Assembly (NCBI RefSeq): GCF_001447995.1
Contig: NZ_LDPE01000001.1
Coordinates: forward strand, 1-64,000
Direction of reading: 5' to 3'
Length of the DNA: 64,000 nucleotides
Origin: Maribacter dokdonensis DSW-8
GTDB lineage: Bacteria; Bacteroidota; Bacteroidia; Flavobacteriales; Flavobacteriaceae
Part shown: positions 54,957-64,000 of the stretch, in pieces
Position numbering within the stretch: the stretch's first letter is position 1
How the letters are laid out: the number at the start of each line of letters is the position of its first letter
Notes under the pieces: generated by a model
Seen by the model: the letters and a program-made list of their open reading frames with translations, nothing else
The model's database searches: none
Told to the model about the DNA's origin: nothing
Program-made: the position numbers and the translations under genes

Positions 54957-56336
54957 ATGAAACGAATTCTATATATAATATTATTCACTGCCTGCTTTAC
55001 TTCATGTAGTGATGATTTCACAGATCTCGCGCCTATTTCTAATCGTAATGAGGCAGACTTTTATAAATCTTCAGATGATTTTGAGGTAGCAATTAATGCA
55101 AGTTATTCTGGTATGCAGAGTACTGGTATTTATGGTAGGGGATATTGGACAATGTTTGAAATGAGAAGTGATAATACTGACCAAGGCCCAGATGCAACCG
55201 GTCTTGCTCGTCAGTATACAGAAATCAACTCTTTTACTGAAGATGCTTTAAATGAGCAGGTTACTTCTGTTTGGAGTGAGTCATATAAAGTTATTTCCAA
55301 TTGCAATGTGATTCTTTCTAGAATTGATGGAGTTGAAATGGATGCCAGTTTAAAATCTCGTATAACAGGGGAGGCTTTATTTATTAGGTCTTTAATGTTT
55401 TATCACTTAGCAATAGCTTTTGGGAATATTCCATTACAATTAGAACCCTTTGTTTCTGGTGATGAGTTGACTCAAGTAGATCAAACTACTGTTTTGAACC
55501 AATTAATAGTTGATTTAGCTGAAGCTGAAGCAGGTTTACCTGTTGCCTATTCAGGAAGTGATATTGGTAGGGCTACAAAAGGTGCTGCTGCAACCTTACT
55601 GGCAAAAGTATTGTTAACTACTGGTGATGATGCCGCTGCTGCAACGGTACTTCGTAGAATAATTTCTGATTATGGATATGAATTGTTAGATGATTATGCT
55701 GATTTATGGGGAGTAGGTAATGAAAATAACGCAGAGTCTATTTTTGAAATACAGTTTATCAGTGGGGGAATAGGTCAAGGTAGTCTTTTTACTAACGACT
55801 TTTCTCCTAGCACAGACTTACAGACCGGTTCTGGTTTTGGTAGAAATAGACCAACTATATCCCTTATGGAAGCCTATGAAGAAGATGATTTAAGATATGA
55901 CCCATCAATGGATGATACGTATGTAAATCTTGAAGGTGAAACTATTGAAGCTAGATATGTAAAGAAATTTTGGTCGGATCCGGCTATTGAAAATGATTCG
56001 GATATCAATTTTGTTGTCTTTAGATATGCTGATGTTTTACTAATGTTGGCAGAAGCTTTGGGTGAAACCGGTGAAAGTTATGATTTGATCAATGAAGTAA
56101 GACAAAGAGCTGGTCTGGAAGATATTGATGCCAGTACTCCAGGTTCCTTTGAAGAAAAATTACTTAATGAACGAAGAGTGGAATTGGCCTTTGAAAACCA
56201 TAGGTGGCCAGATTTAAAGAGATTCAATGCCGAATCAAAAATTCAAGAAGCGGAATCATTTATTACTGCGACTAGAGAATACTTTTATATCCCACAGAGG
56301 GAGATTGATATTAACCCAAATTTCGAACAAAATTAA
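54957..56336 (+). CDS. SusD/RagB-type substrate-binding lipoprotein
   Basis: 459 residues, lipobox TACFTSCSD. SusD features: DDFTDLAPISNRNEADFY, SRITGEALFIRSLMFYHLA, GAAATLLAKVLLTTG, and near the end NEVRQRAGLEDI and LLNERRVELAFENHRWPDLKRF, closing in DINPNFEQN. It follows susC by 16 bases. Confidence 0.93.
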   Translation: MKRILYIILFTACFTSCSDDFTDLAPISNRNEADFYKSSDDFEVAINASYSGMQSTGIYGRGYWTMFEMRSDNTDQGPDATGLARQYTEINSFTEDALNEQVTSVWSESYKVISNCNVILSRIDGVEMDASLKSRITGEALFIRSLMFYHLAIAFGNIPLQLEPFVSGDELTQVDQTTVLNQLIVDLAEAEAGLPVAYSGSDIGRATKGAAATLLAKVLLTTGDDAAAATVLRRIISDYGYELLDDYADLWGVGNENNAESIFEIQFISGGIGQGSLFTNDFSPSTDLQTGSGFGRNRPTISLMEAYEEDDLRYDPSMDDTYVNLEGETIEARYVKKFWSDPAIENDSDINFVVFRYADVLLMLAEALGETGESYDLINEVRQRAGLEDIDASTPGSFEEKLLNERRVELAFENHRWPDLKRFNAESKIQEAESFITATREYFYIPQREIDINPNFEQN

Positions 56337-56503
56337 AGGCTGTTAGTTTAATTATTTGAGTAGTTTGAAGTAGTCCCAATATCATACTATACCTACTTTT
56401 CAGCTGTGGACATCTAGTTAATTAGTACAATTAAATTATAAAATCTTTGGTCCTCCATAAGGGCTGAACCAAACCAATAATGTCAAATTTTAAATATAAA
56501 AAA

Positions 56504-57388
56504 ATGAAAAAACTACTAACTGTAATTTGTCTGAGCTTAGCATTTATGACCGTTCAAGCACAAGAAAAATCCTTGAATGTTTTGGCCATAGGTGCGCATC
56601 CAGATGATTGCGATTCTAAATTTGGAGGAACGGCCGCAATGTTGGCAAAAATGGGATATAAGGTTAAATTTTTGGCTTTGACCAATGGAGATGCCGGTCA
56701 TCAAAATATGGGCGGTGGACCTCTTGCAAAAAAACGTAGGCAAGAAGCCATTGATGCAGCAAAAGCATTAGGAATTGCAGAATACGAGGTATTGGATAAT
56801 CATGATGGAGAATTGTTTCCAACCTTAAACGTTCGTCTAGAAGTAATAAGAAGAATTAGGGATTGGAACGCAGATATTGTTTTAGGGCTTAGACCTAATG
56901 ATTATCATCCTGATCATAGAAATGCGGGGTCGGTAGTACAAGATGCTGCATATATGAACATTGTGCCAAATGTTGCACCAGATACGCCACCATTACAAAA
57001 GAACCCTGTGTTCCTTTACATGAGCGATCACTTTAAAAAACCTTATCCTTTTCAAAAAGATATTGCTGTTATCATAGATGATGTTATAGATACTAAAGTA
57101 AAAGGTTTGGCTGCTCACGATTCGCAAATGTTCGAATGGTTGCCTTGGACTAATGGAACAGACCTTTCTACTATTCCAAAAGGAGAAAAAGAGCGCTTAG
57201 CTTGGTTGAAAGAAAAATGGATGAATAGAAAGCCAAATGAAAGTACTCTAGAAGCTGTTAAAAAATGGTATCCAAACGTTGATGTTTCAAAAGTAAATCA
57301 TGTAGAGTTTTTTGAAATATGTGAATATGGAAAACAACCGACAGATGCGGAGATCAAAGAAATGTTTCCAATGTTAGGTAGTAAGTAA
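56504..57388 (+). CDS. Exported PIG-L family N-acetylglucosaminyl deacetylase
   Basis: 294 residues from ATG 56504, which opens a clean signal peptide (MKKLLTVICLSLAFMTVQAQ); ATG 56480 would add eight residues. Zinc motif AIGAHPDDCD (H, D, D) and second motif DYHPDHRNAG (H..H). PIG-L/LmbE proteins remove N-acetyl groups from GlcNAc-type sugars. Located in a SusCD locus and exported, it likely deacetylates the imported glycan or its fragments in the periplasm. Confidence 0.87.
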   Translation: MKKLLTVICLSLAFMTVQAQEKSLNVLAIGAHPDDCDSKFGGTAAMLAKMGYKVKFLALTNGDAGHQNMGGGPLAKKRRQEAIDAAKALGIAEYEVLDNHDGELFPTLNVRLEVIRRIRDWNADIVLGLRPNDYHPDHRNAGSVVQDAAYMNIVPNVAPDTPPLQKNPVFLYMSDHFKKPYPFQKDIAVIIDDVIDTKVKGLAAHDSQMFEWLPWTNGTDLSTIPKGEKERLAWLKEKWMNRKPNESTLEAVKKWYPNVDVSKVNHVEFFEICEYGKQPTDAEIKEMFPMLGSK

Positions 57389-57416
57389 AAACCAATTCAA
57401 AAATAACCAACCACCA

Positions 57417-58679
57417 ATGGAGAATAGTAAGCCTATCACCAAAAGATATTATCATATTATTGCATTAGTAATGCTGGTATTTTTTGTTATATCATTTATT
57501 ACCAATATTCTAAATTCCATAATAGTAGATGTAAAAGATAGTTTTGACTTGAGTCTTACTTCTACTGGCTTTTTACCGTTCACTTTTTTTATAGCATATG
57601 GGATCATGTCTATACCGGCAGGATTTCTATCAGAAAAGTATAGTGAGAAGTCATTATTGACAATATCCTTTTTGGTGATGGGGCTTGCTTCTTTGGGTTT
57701 TGCTTTATTTCCAAGTTATGGTGTCTTTAGTATAACCTTATTTACATTAGGCTGTTGTATGGCAGTTTTACAGGTTATCATAAATCCAATGTTGAGAATT
57801 GCAGGTGGCGAAGAGCATTTTGCGTTTAATTCGGTTCTAGCCCAGTTGGTATTCGGTGCAGCATCTTTTTTGAGTCCTTATCTGTATAAATATTTGGTAA
57901 ATACAGAAAGCACTGGTAATGATGAAATTGCGAACACCCTTCGTAGTATGGTGCCAGATAATTTGCCATGGGCATCATTGTACATCGTATTTGCTTTCAT
58001 AGCGTTTATACTGGTTATTTATGTTTTCATGAACAAGTACCCGAAGTTTACTAAAAATGAAGATGAAAAAGCGGGGGACACCAGTTCTTATTTTGATTTG
58101 TTAAAGAACAAATGGACCATCTTATATTTCCTTGGCATATTTTGTTATGTAGGGGCTGAACAAGGTGTTGGTAATTGGATATCTCAATTTTTATATCAAT
58201 ATCATCAACTAGATCCTCAAACTATAGGAGCCGATACTGTTTCATATTTCTGGGCAATGCTTACTGTTGGCTGTTTGTTAGGGTTATTGCTTTTAAAATT
58301 CTTTGACAGTAGAAAAATCTTAATTGCTGCTACGGCAATTACCATTATAGCTTTAATTTTTTCTTTGATGGGGTCTAAAGAAATCGCTTTAATTGGTTTC
58401 CCTTTAATAGGTTTTTTCATTTCAGTGATGTACTCGGTTATTTTTTCTCTTGCGCTAAATTCAGTAAAAGAGCATCATGGATCATTATCCGGTATTTTAT
58501 GTACTGGTATAGCTGGCGGTGCTGTTATACCCTTCATAGTGGGCGGTTTAGGTGAGTTAATGACTTTAAAAATGGGTATGTTCTTTTTGATCATACCGTT
58601 AGGGTTTATTCTTTCTATTGGATTTTGGGCCAAACCATTGGTGAACAACAAGACCATTAGTCTAAAAAAAGAGAAATGA
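57417..58679 (+). CDS. FucP-like MFS sugar transporter
   Basis: 420 residues, 12 membrane segments. Motifs of the FHS/FucP group: GFLPFTFFIAYGIMSIPAGF in helix 2, MAVLQVIINPMLRIAGGEE in helix 4, FLGIFCYVGAEQGVGNWISQF at helix 7. Close relatives carry fucose, GlcNAc (NagP) or glucose into the cytoplasm. Its stop overlaps the start of the ROK kinase by four bases, so uptake and phosphorylation are coupled. Confidence 0.9.
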   Translation: MENSKPITKRYYHIIALVMLVFFVISFITNILNSIIVDVKDSFDLSLTSTGFLPFTFFIAYGIMSIPAGFLSEKYSEKSLLTISFLVMGLASLGFALFPSYGVFSITLFTLGCCMAVLQVIINPMLRIAGGEEHFAFNSVLAQLVFGAASFLSPYLYKYLVNTESTGNDEIANTLRSMVPDNLPWASLYIVFAFIAFILVIYVFMNKYPKFTKNEDEKAGDTSSYFDLLKNKWTILYFLGIFCYVGAEQGVGNWISQFLYQYHQLDPQTIGADTVSYFWAMLTVGCLLGLLLLKFFDSRKILIAATAITIIALIFSLMGSKEIALIGFPLIGFFISVMYSVIFSLALNSVKEHHGSLSGILCTGIAGGAVIPFIVGGLGELMTLKMGMFFLIIPLGFILSIGFWAKPLVNNKTISLKKEK

Positions 58680-59521
58680 GAAATATGCCTCAAGAAATTA
58701 TAGGTGTGGATATTGGCGGTACTAATATTAAAATTGGTAAAGTTGTTCATGGTGTGGTTGTGGAACATAGAAAAATTCCGGTAAACCGCAATGATCTTGA
58801 GCACGTTACACTAGATAACCTGTATGCTGGGTTAAAGGGGGTAATGACTGATTATATTGAAGCTATTGGTATTGGTGTTCCAGCGGTTGTAGATACAGAA
58901 AAAGGCATTGTCTACGATGTGCAAAATATACCATCTTGGGCAGAAGTTTCTTTAAAAAAATTAATTGAAGAAAGGTTCAATGTCCCCGTTTATATAAATA
59001 ATGATGCTAATTGTTTCGCCATTGGTGAAAGTAAATATGGTAAAGCAAAGCAATATAGTAACGCCATTGCACTTTCCTTAGGTACCGGTATGGGTATGGG
59101 AATTATAATTAATACTAAGCTATATAATGGTGTCATGTGCGGTGCTGGCGAAATAGGTATGTTGCCTTATTTAGATAATGTACTTGAGCATTACACAGGT
59201 AGTTTCTTTTTTGAACGTGAATTTAAACGCTCAGCTTTTGAATTATACCAAAAAGCCTTAGAAAATGATGTTGAAGCTTTAAATGCTTTTGAGCAATATG
59301 GAAAACACTTGGCAGAAGCTATTAAGATTATACTTTTCATGTTTGCTCCTGAAATTATAATACTAGGTGGCTCAATTAGCAAAGCGTATCAATTCTTTGA
59401 AAATTCAATGCTAATAGGACTTCAATCTTTTCCTTACAAAAAACAGATAGAAAACTTAAAAATACAAACCTCAGATTTAGCTGATTCACCAATTCTTGGA
59501 GCGGCAGCACTTTGTCTGTAA
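58676..59521 (+). CDS. ROK-family sugar kinase lacking the zinc motif
   Basis: 281 residues; ATG 58676 overlaps the transporter stop, ATG 58685 is an alternative. Phosphate-1 motif IGVDIGGTNIKIGKV, catalytic Asp in NNDANCFAIGE, LGTGMGMGI, IIILGGSISKA. The usual ROK zinc cluster CxCGxxGCxE is absent, and the common EIGH reads EIGM, as in other zinc-free members. It would phosphorylate the sugar brought in by the FucP-like carrier, for instance glucose or an N-acetylhexosamine. Confidence 0.85.
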   Translation: MRNMPQEIIGVDIGGTNIKIGKVVHGVVVEHRKIPVNRNDLEHVTLDNLYAGLKGVMTDYIEAIGIGVPAVVDTEKGIVYDVQNIPSWAEVSLKKLIEERFNVPVYINNDANCFAIGESKYGKAKQYSNAIALSLGTGMGMGIIINTKLYNGVMCGAGEIGMLPYLDNVLEHYTGSFFFEREFKRSAFELYQKALENDVEALNAFEQYGKHLAEAIKIILFMFAPEIIILGGSISKAYQFFENSMLIGLQSFPYKKQIENLKIQTSDLADSPILGAAALCL

Positions 59522-59533
59522 AAAATATAATTA

Positions 59534-62182
59534 ATGAGACAACTTATTACAACTTTAATGGTGGTATTCTTATTGGCCTCTTGTTCAGAAACAAAGGTTG
59601 GTAAACATGTAAACATCACGGTCGAAAATAATAAAGTAGGGGCACCGGTAACCTTAGGTATACCTTTTCCAAAGGGAGAATTGTATTCTGTAGATCACTT
59701 GAGGTTACTGACTTCAGATGGTAAGGAAATTCCTTGTCAAACCACAGAGGTTTCTAATTGGGGACCATTGGATGATAGTGTAAAATGGGTATGGGTGTTT
59801 TTCTTCTCAGAAGAAGAAACAGATTATGTCATAGAGTATGGTGACGCTATTGTTCCTATAAAATCAAAAGATAAGATCGTATCCACCAACAATATGAGAC
59901 CACAAGGTGGGATAGAAGTAAATACGGGACCAATATCTTTTGCCATTCATAAAATGGGAAACGGATTTTTAGATGAGGTTTTTCTTGATTCTAATAGTAA
60001 TGGAGAATTTGAGGAGGGTGAGCTTATAGGTTCGTCACAAGGAGAAAATAGAGGGTCTTTTTTAGATATTTTAGATGATAACGGTATAGACCACTCTAAA
60101 GCTGTAATCAATGAAGTGTTCAGGGAAAAAGGGTCTGGACCAATGCATAATATCTTTAGAATTGAAGGTACTTATACGTATAATAGAGAGGATAATAATA
60201 TATCTCCGTTTACAATGTGGTTACATGCCTATGCAGGTAAAAGCTATGTAAAAGTGTTACATACATTGACCTATACGGGTATACCTGATAAACATAAAGT
60301 TGCCGAAGGAGAACATTATAATATCGCCACACAAAACGAACATATATTATCTGAAGATACTGTGGATGATATAGGTTGGATACAGCCTAATGATGAAATT
60401 GCGGCAAGTGGTATACAATTAAAATATCATCTAGATGAAGATGTAAATATCTCCATTCCAATGAACTCGGGTAGTTGGCAGGATGAAGAGTCGAAAATTG
60501 ATATTAAGCAAGTTAAATCTAAAAATAATAATGTCGTAAAACTTTTACAGCAAGGTCCTGAAAGAGTTAAAAGTACTAGTCTCAGAAGCTTATATATAAA
60601 CGGATTTAAGAAAGACGGGGCAGAAGAGGTAAAGAAAGATTATAATTTTGAGGCAACCATAACCGATGGTGATGAAAAAATAGCGAATGGTGAAAGGGCT
60701 AAAGGATGGGTAAATATAGCAGATTCTAAACGGGGTGTAGGCATCGGTATAAAGAACTTCTTAAAAGAATATCCTAAAGGGGTTAAGGTAGATCCGGTAA
60801 ACAAATCTCTAACCGGTAATATTTGGCCTCTTGAAAATGGTCCTATGAATTTCGCCAGGCATAATACAGAGCCAGATGGTGGTATGTTGGGTAATTTTGC
60901 CCAGGGAATTACAAAAACCACTGAATTTGTATACTATTTCCATGATAATGTAGCTACTGAAGAAGTAGGGCAAAAAATGGACTATGTTATAGATAGTCCG
61001 GTGGCTCATGCTGACCCTAAGTGGTATACAGATTCAAAGGTGTATGGTAATATGGCTCCGATGTCAACAAAACATCCTGAGTTTGAAAACGCTTTGCAAT
61101 ACAGGTATCAATGGTGGAGCTATAATCAAAATCATGAACCATGGTATGGTATGTTTAATTATGGGGATGGAAAAAGTTATTACTTCAATGACCGCTGGGT
61201 ACAATGGACAAATAATGAGCCAACGGTAGATTTTATGTTTTGGACCAATTTTATGAGAACGGGTGATCCAAAGTACTTTAATATGGGGCAAGCTATGAGC
61301 AGGCATACCATGGATGTTGATAATGTGCATTGGCCAAAGAAAAGAACATATTATGGTGAGATCAATGATGCTATAGATTTTTGGAATTATCAGGAGGAAC
61401 CAGAGTCAACACCTTATTTGGGTATAGGTAGACGTCATGCCAATGAGCATTGGTACGCCTTATTGAGTGCACATGTATGGATTCAAGGTTGGGTTGCCGC
61501 ATATTATATTTCGGCAGACCATAGGGCTCTTGAGGTTGCTAAAATGACTGGTGATACCTATTTAAATAGGATTTGGGGAGATCATGATTTAAGGGGGCGT
61601 AGGTTGTATTTGTCCGTGCTTAACCTTGTTGAACTTTACGATGCCACTAAGCTAGATAAATATAAAAAGGAGCTTGATGAACGTGTTGAACTAATGCTTG
61701 AATTTCAAGAAAGACAAGGGGGTAATCTTTTGTTGGATAGGTATGGATACAGTCAAACGTATGTAGCACAAGGGCTATACAAATACCAACAAATTACGGG
61801 AGATGAAGAAGTAAGGGAAGCATTGCTTGATCATGCCAGATGGGTAAGGGATGTACCACCATTAAACCATGAAATGGAATCATATTTAGCAACAATTTAT
61901 CCATTGGTTCTGGGGTATGAAATAAGCGGAGAAGTTGGTTATTTAAATGAAGCCATGGATCGGGCCGAGTATTTAAAGATAGGGGAGTTGAAAAAATCGC
62001 CAAGTGCATATGAAAATGCCAAGGAGTATAGTGAAAATCTTCTGGAAATTTCTAACCTACCAAATAGTAAAAAGAAGTTTACGAATTGGCAAACAAACCA
62101 GGGCTTACGTGTTTTTGGATGGACACATGCTTACAATATTCCGTATTTGCTTTACGCAATGGAACAGGAGAATATCGAGTAG
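59534..62182 (+). CDS. Lipoprotein related to exo-rhamnogalacturonan lyases (PcRGLX/YetA type)
   Basis: 882 residues, lipobox LLASCSE (C17). The N-terminal beta-sandwich has the family hallmark VTLGIPFPKGELYS and DDSVKWVWVFFF. A second beta-rich domain follows to about 480. The C-terminal alpha/alpha toroid is rich in Trp and His (YRYQWWSYNQNHEPW, GRRHANEHWYALLSAHVW, GWTHAYNIPYLLYAM). This is the three-domain layout of PcRGLX, the PL26-like exo-acting lyases on rhamnogalacturonan. Substrate could differ here because the locus also has deacetylase and ROK genes. A strong terminator follows. Confidence 0.72.
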   Translation: MRQLITTLMVVFLLASCSETKVGKHVNITVENNKVGAPVTLGIPFPKGELYSVDHLRLLTSDGKEIPCQTTEVSNWGPLDDSVKWVWVFFFSEEETDYVIEYGDAIVPIKSKDKIVSTNNMRPQGGIEVNTGPISFAIHKMGNGFLDEVFLDSNSNGEFEEGELIGSSQGENRGSFLDILDDNGIDHSKAVINEVFREKGSGPMHNIFRIEGTYTYNREDNNISPFTMWLHAYAGKSYVKVLHTLTYTGIPDKHKVAEGEHYNIATQNEHILSEDTVDDIGWIQPNDEIAASGIQLKYHLDEDVNISIPMNSGSWQDEESKIDIKQVKSKNNNVVKLLQQGPERVKSTSLRSLYINGFKKDGAEEVKKDYNFEATITDGDEKIANGERAKGWVNIADSKRGVGIGIKNFLKEYPKGVKVDPVNKSLTGNIWPLENGPMNFARHNTEPDGGMLGNFAQGITKTTEFVYYFHDNVATEEVGQKMDYVIDSPVAHADPKWYTDSKVYGNMAPMSTKHPEFENALQYRYQWWSYNQNHEPWYGMFNYGDGKSYYFNDRWVQWTNNEPTVDFMFWTNFMRTGDPKYFNMGQAMSRHTMDVDNVHWPKKRTYYGEINDAIDFWNYQEEPESTPYLGIGRRHANEHWYALLSAHVWIQGWVAAYYISADHRALEVAKMTGDTYLNRIWGDHDLRGRRLYLSVLNLVELYDATKLDKYKKELDERVELMLEFQERQGGNLLLDRYGYSQTYVAQGLYKYQQITGDEEVREALLDHARWVRDVPPLNHEMESYLATIYPLVLGYEISGEVGYLNEAMDRAEYLKIGELKKSPSAYENAKEYSENLLEISNLPNSKKKFTNWQTNQGLRVFGWTHAYNIPYLLYAMEQENIE

Positions 62183-62200
62183 TTTATTTTGAATTGGGAT

Positions 62201-62238
62201 AGGAGTAGTTTGCCGATAAGGCAGCTGCTCCTTTTTTT
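62201..62238 (+). terminator. Intrinsic terminator after the lyase-like gene
   Basis: AGGAGTAGTTTGCC (62201-62214) pairs with GGCAGCTGCTCCT (62220-62232) using G-T pairs and one bulge, followed by seven Ts. It separates the preceding operon from the DASS gene, which starts 28 bases later and may rely on read-through. Confidence 0.72.
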
Positions 62239-62265
62239 CTTAATCTAATCGATATAAATACTTAA

Positions 62266-63723
62266 ATGACAACAACAAAAAAAATAGGACTCATACTCGG
62301 TCCGTTACTATTCGCATTAATTCATTTTTTCTTCGAAGGAGATGATTTATCAAATGAAGGTAGAGATATTTTAGCGGCAACCGTTTGGGTAGGTATATGG
62401 TGGGTGTTAGAAGTTTTGCCTATTGCCGTTACCGCATTATTACCCATCATTCTTTTTCCTTTATTGGGTACTATAAGTTTAGGGGAGACTACTGCTAGTT
62501 ATGGGCATAAATATGTTTTTCTTTTTATGGGTGGTTTTATGCTGGCCGTAGCAATAGAAAAATGGGGTTTGCATAAAAGAATTGCCCTGTACATTATAAA
62601 AACTATTGGCACTAATATCTATACTATTGTTTTGGGTTTTATGGTTGCCACAGCGTTCTTGTCTATGTGGATATCCAATACAGCTACTACGGTAATGATA
62701 TTGCCAATGGCGGTATCCATAATAAAACAATTTTTAAAAAGTCAATCGGAAGAGATAATCAAAAATGAGTCATTTAGTAAGTTGTTAATGCTTTCAATTG
62801 CATATGCCGCATCCATTGGGGGTATGGCAACACTAATAGGAACTCCTCCTAATTTGGTTTTTGCAGGCTTTGTTCAAAAAACCTACGGTATAGATATCAG
62901 CTTTTGGCAATGGATGCAATTTGGGTTGCCATTGGCCTCTATATTGCTATTATTATCCTGGTATTATCTTACACGCTTTGCTTATCCACAAAAGGAGAAA
63001 ACGTTTCCCGGTGGAAAGGCTGAAATCAATAGATTGATCAAAGAACTTGGACCAATGAAAACTGAAGAAAAAAGGGTTCTTACGGTTTTTATCCTAACTG
63101 CTTTCTGCTGGATAACTAGATCTTTTCTTTTACAACGCTTTATTCCAAATATAGATGATACCATTATTGCAATTGGGTCTGCCATTGTATTGTTTTTAAT
63201 ACCTACCATCTCTGCAAAAAGAACTTTGTTATTATGGCACGAAGCAGTTAAAATACCATGGGGAATTATATTGTTATTTGGTGGGGGTATGGCAATCGCA
63301 AAGGGATTTGAGCAAACAGGTTTAGCCATATTCCTGGGGTCTAAAATGATGTTTTTTAATGGTTTACCTTTAATTATATTATTGTTGTTAATAATTACAT
63401 CGGTTAATTTTCTTACCGAGGTAACTTCTAATATTGCAACAACGGCCATGATGCTACCTGTAATGGGACCATTAGCGCTATCGCTGGGTGTTAATCCCTA
63501 CATACTTTTAATTGCTTGTACAACAGCTGCGTCTTGTGCTTTTATGTTACCTGTTGCTACACCACCAAACGCCATTGTATTTGGGTCGGGTTATTTACGA
63601 ATACCGGATATGATTCGCTCTGGATTTTTAATGAATGTTATTTCTATAGTAATTATTAGTTTAATTATATATTTCTTGTTGCCTGTTCTGTGGAATTTGG
63701 AGGGGATGATTATAACTTCCTAA
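62266..63723 (+). CDS. DASS (SLC13) family transporter, second copy
   Basis: 485 residues, about 11-12 membrane segments. Both SNT motifs are present (MWISNTATTV, EVTSNIATTA), plus GGMATLIGTPPNL and PVATPPNAIVFGSGY. Very similar over its whole length to the carrier at 28871-30316, including the shared YGHKYxFLxMGGF and RSFLLQRFIP blocks. It imports a di- or monocarboxylate, perhaps an unsaturated uronate-derived acid from the lyase (inference). Confidence 0.92.
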   Translation: MTTTKKIGLILGPLLFALIHFFFEGDDLSNEGRDILAATVWVGIWWVLEVLPIAVTALLPIILFPLLGTISLGETTASYGHKYVFLFMGGFMLAVAIEKWGLHKRIALYIIKTIGTNIYTIVLGFMVATAFLSMWISNTATTVMILPMAVSIIKQFLKSQSEEIIKNESFSKLLMLSIAYAASIGGMATLIGTPPNLVFAGFVQKTYGIDISFWQWMQFGLPLASILLLLSWYYLTRFAYPQKEKTFPGGKAEINRLIKELGPMKTEEKRVLTVFILTAFCWITRSFLLQRFIPNIDDTIIAIGSAIVLFLIPTISAKRTLLLWHEAVKIPWGIILLFGGGMAIAKGFEQTGLAIFLGSKMMFFNGLPLIILLLLIITSVNFLTEVTSNIATTAMMLPVMGPLALSLGVNPYILLIACTTAASCAFMLPVATPPNAIVFGSGYLRIPDMIRSGFLMNVISIVIISLIIYFLLPVLWNLEGMIITS

Positions 63724-64000
63724 TATGTATTATTTTCCTTTTTCATTTGTTTCCTGTAAGGTAAAATAAGAGTAATGGTTAGTTATGGTGATGAAGGGTA
63801 AGTGATAGTGGTACCAAGGTTAATAGTTAGGGTAGCTAGCTAGGGTAGGTTAGGGGTAGATGATAGGGTTAGCAATGGTTACTTCATTGGTTATTTTCAT
63901 TTGTTTCAAACAGGTTAAGCCTTAAATAACTGATTATAAGGTAAATATGTTTTGATGTTTTCGGGGTGAAGAATGGTTGAGCTAACTACCCCGATTTTTA
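63724..64000. other. Gene-free right end, C-poor with GGTTAG/GGGTAG words
   Basis: No gene is seen. Between about 63770 and 63890 the plus strand is almost free of C and rich in short related words: GGTTAG, AGGGTA, GGGTAG, GGTTAGGGG. A small palindrome TAGCTAGCTA lies near 63833-63842. No open frame or tRNA could be supported. It may be a degenerate short tandem repeat. Confidence 0.45.

Noticed and set aside
1..64000. CRISPR array or rRNA genes
   Set aside because: No regularly spaced direct repeats with unique spacers and no rRNA-like sequence were seen anywhere in the window.

Overview
The window looks like a chromosomal piece from a marine Flavobacteriaceae (Bacteroidota), near Maribacter, Zobellia or Arenibacter. 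The reasons are the low GC content, two SusC/SusD loci each led by an ECF sigma factor and a FecR-type anti-sigma factor, an alginate-lyase-type PL7 lipoprotein, many SPII lipoproteins, and AT-rich leaders without strong Shine-Dalgarno sequences. The genus is a guess. The protein families are read directly from motifs.

Left end (1-9200). A cut-off IS110-family transposase lies at the edge. It is followed by a solitary PD-(D/E)XK-type nuclease gene, an integron attC-like imperfect dyad, and a complete IS1111-type element (about 1809-3257). The element's terminal inverted repeats can be read, and its structured 3' tail is a good bridge-RNA candidate. A 9-base word in that tail equals the last bases of the attC-like dyad, immediately outside the left end. 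Leftward housekeeping-type genes follow: a membrane metallophosphoesterase, an ABC-F ATPase, two small stress-type genes, a DUF3095 cyclase-like protein and a PL7 lyase.

9200-11990. Three stand-alone receiver-domain proteins, one small helical protein, and a two-hairpin orphan RNA candidate.

11988-31177. A large rightward locus: ECF sigma, FecR, SusC (with STN domain), SusD, then M19 dipeptidase-like protein, two lipoprotein amidohydrolases, an FG-GAP propeller, an MBL hydrolase, a creatininase-family amidase, an alpha/beta hydrolase, an exported Asp/Glu racemase, a DASS dicarboxylate transporter and aspartate dehydrogenase. It has no glycoside hydrolase or polysaccharide lyase. I infer that it takes up and breaks down an amide- or amino-acid-containing compound and ends in dicarboxylate plus ammonia.

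31364-34992. A TSUP permease, then the folate-independent methionine synthase pair MesD/MesX (core-MetE plus DUF1852) with a divergent Lrp/AsnC regulator. 35033-48613 is rich in DNA-repair genes: a GIY-YIG protein with a decayed exonuclease domain, a UvrD-type helicase, Ku and LigD for end joining, and UmuDC. The UmuD-like protein has lost both catalytic residues.

48801-48843 is the 3' half of a tRNA-Met(CAU)-like gene followed by its terminator, which looks like an attachment-site scar. To its right, after an 867-base gene-free stretch, a second SusCD locus runs from 49481 to 63723: ECF sigma, FecR, SusC, SusD, PIG-L deacetylase, FucP-like MFS, ROK kinase, an exo-rhamnogalacturonan-lyase-like protein (PcRGLX/YetA type) and a second DASS transporter. 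The last 277 bases hold no gene and are strikingly poor in C.
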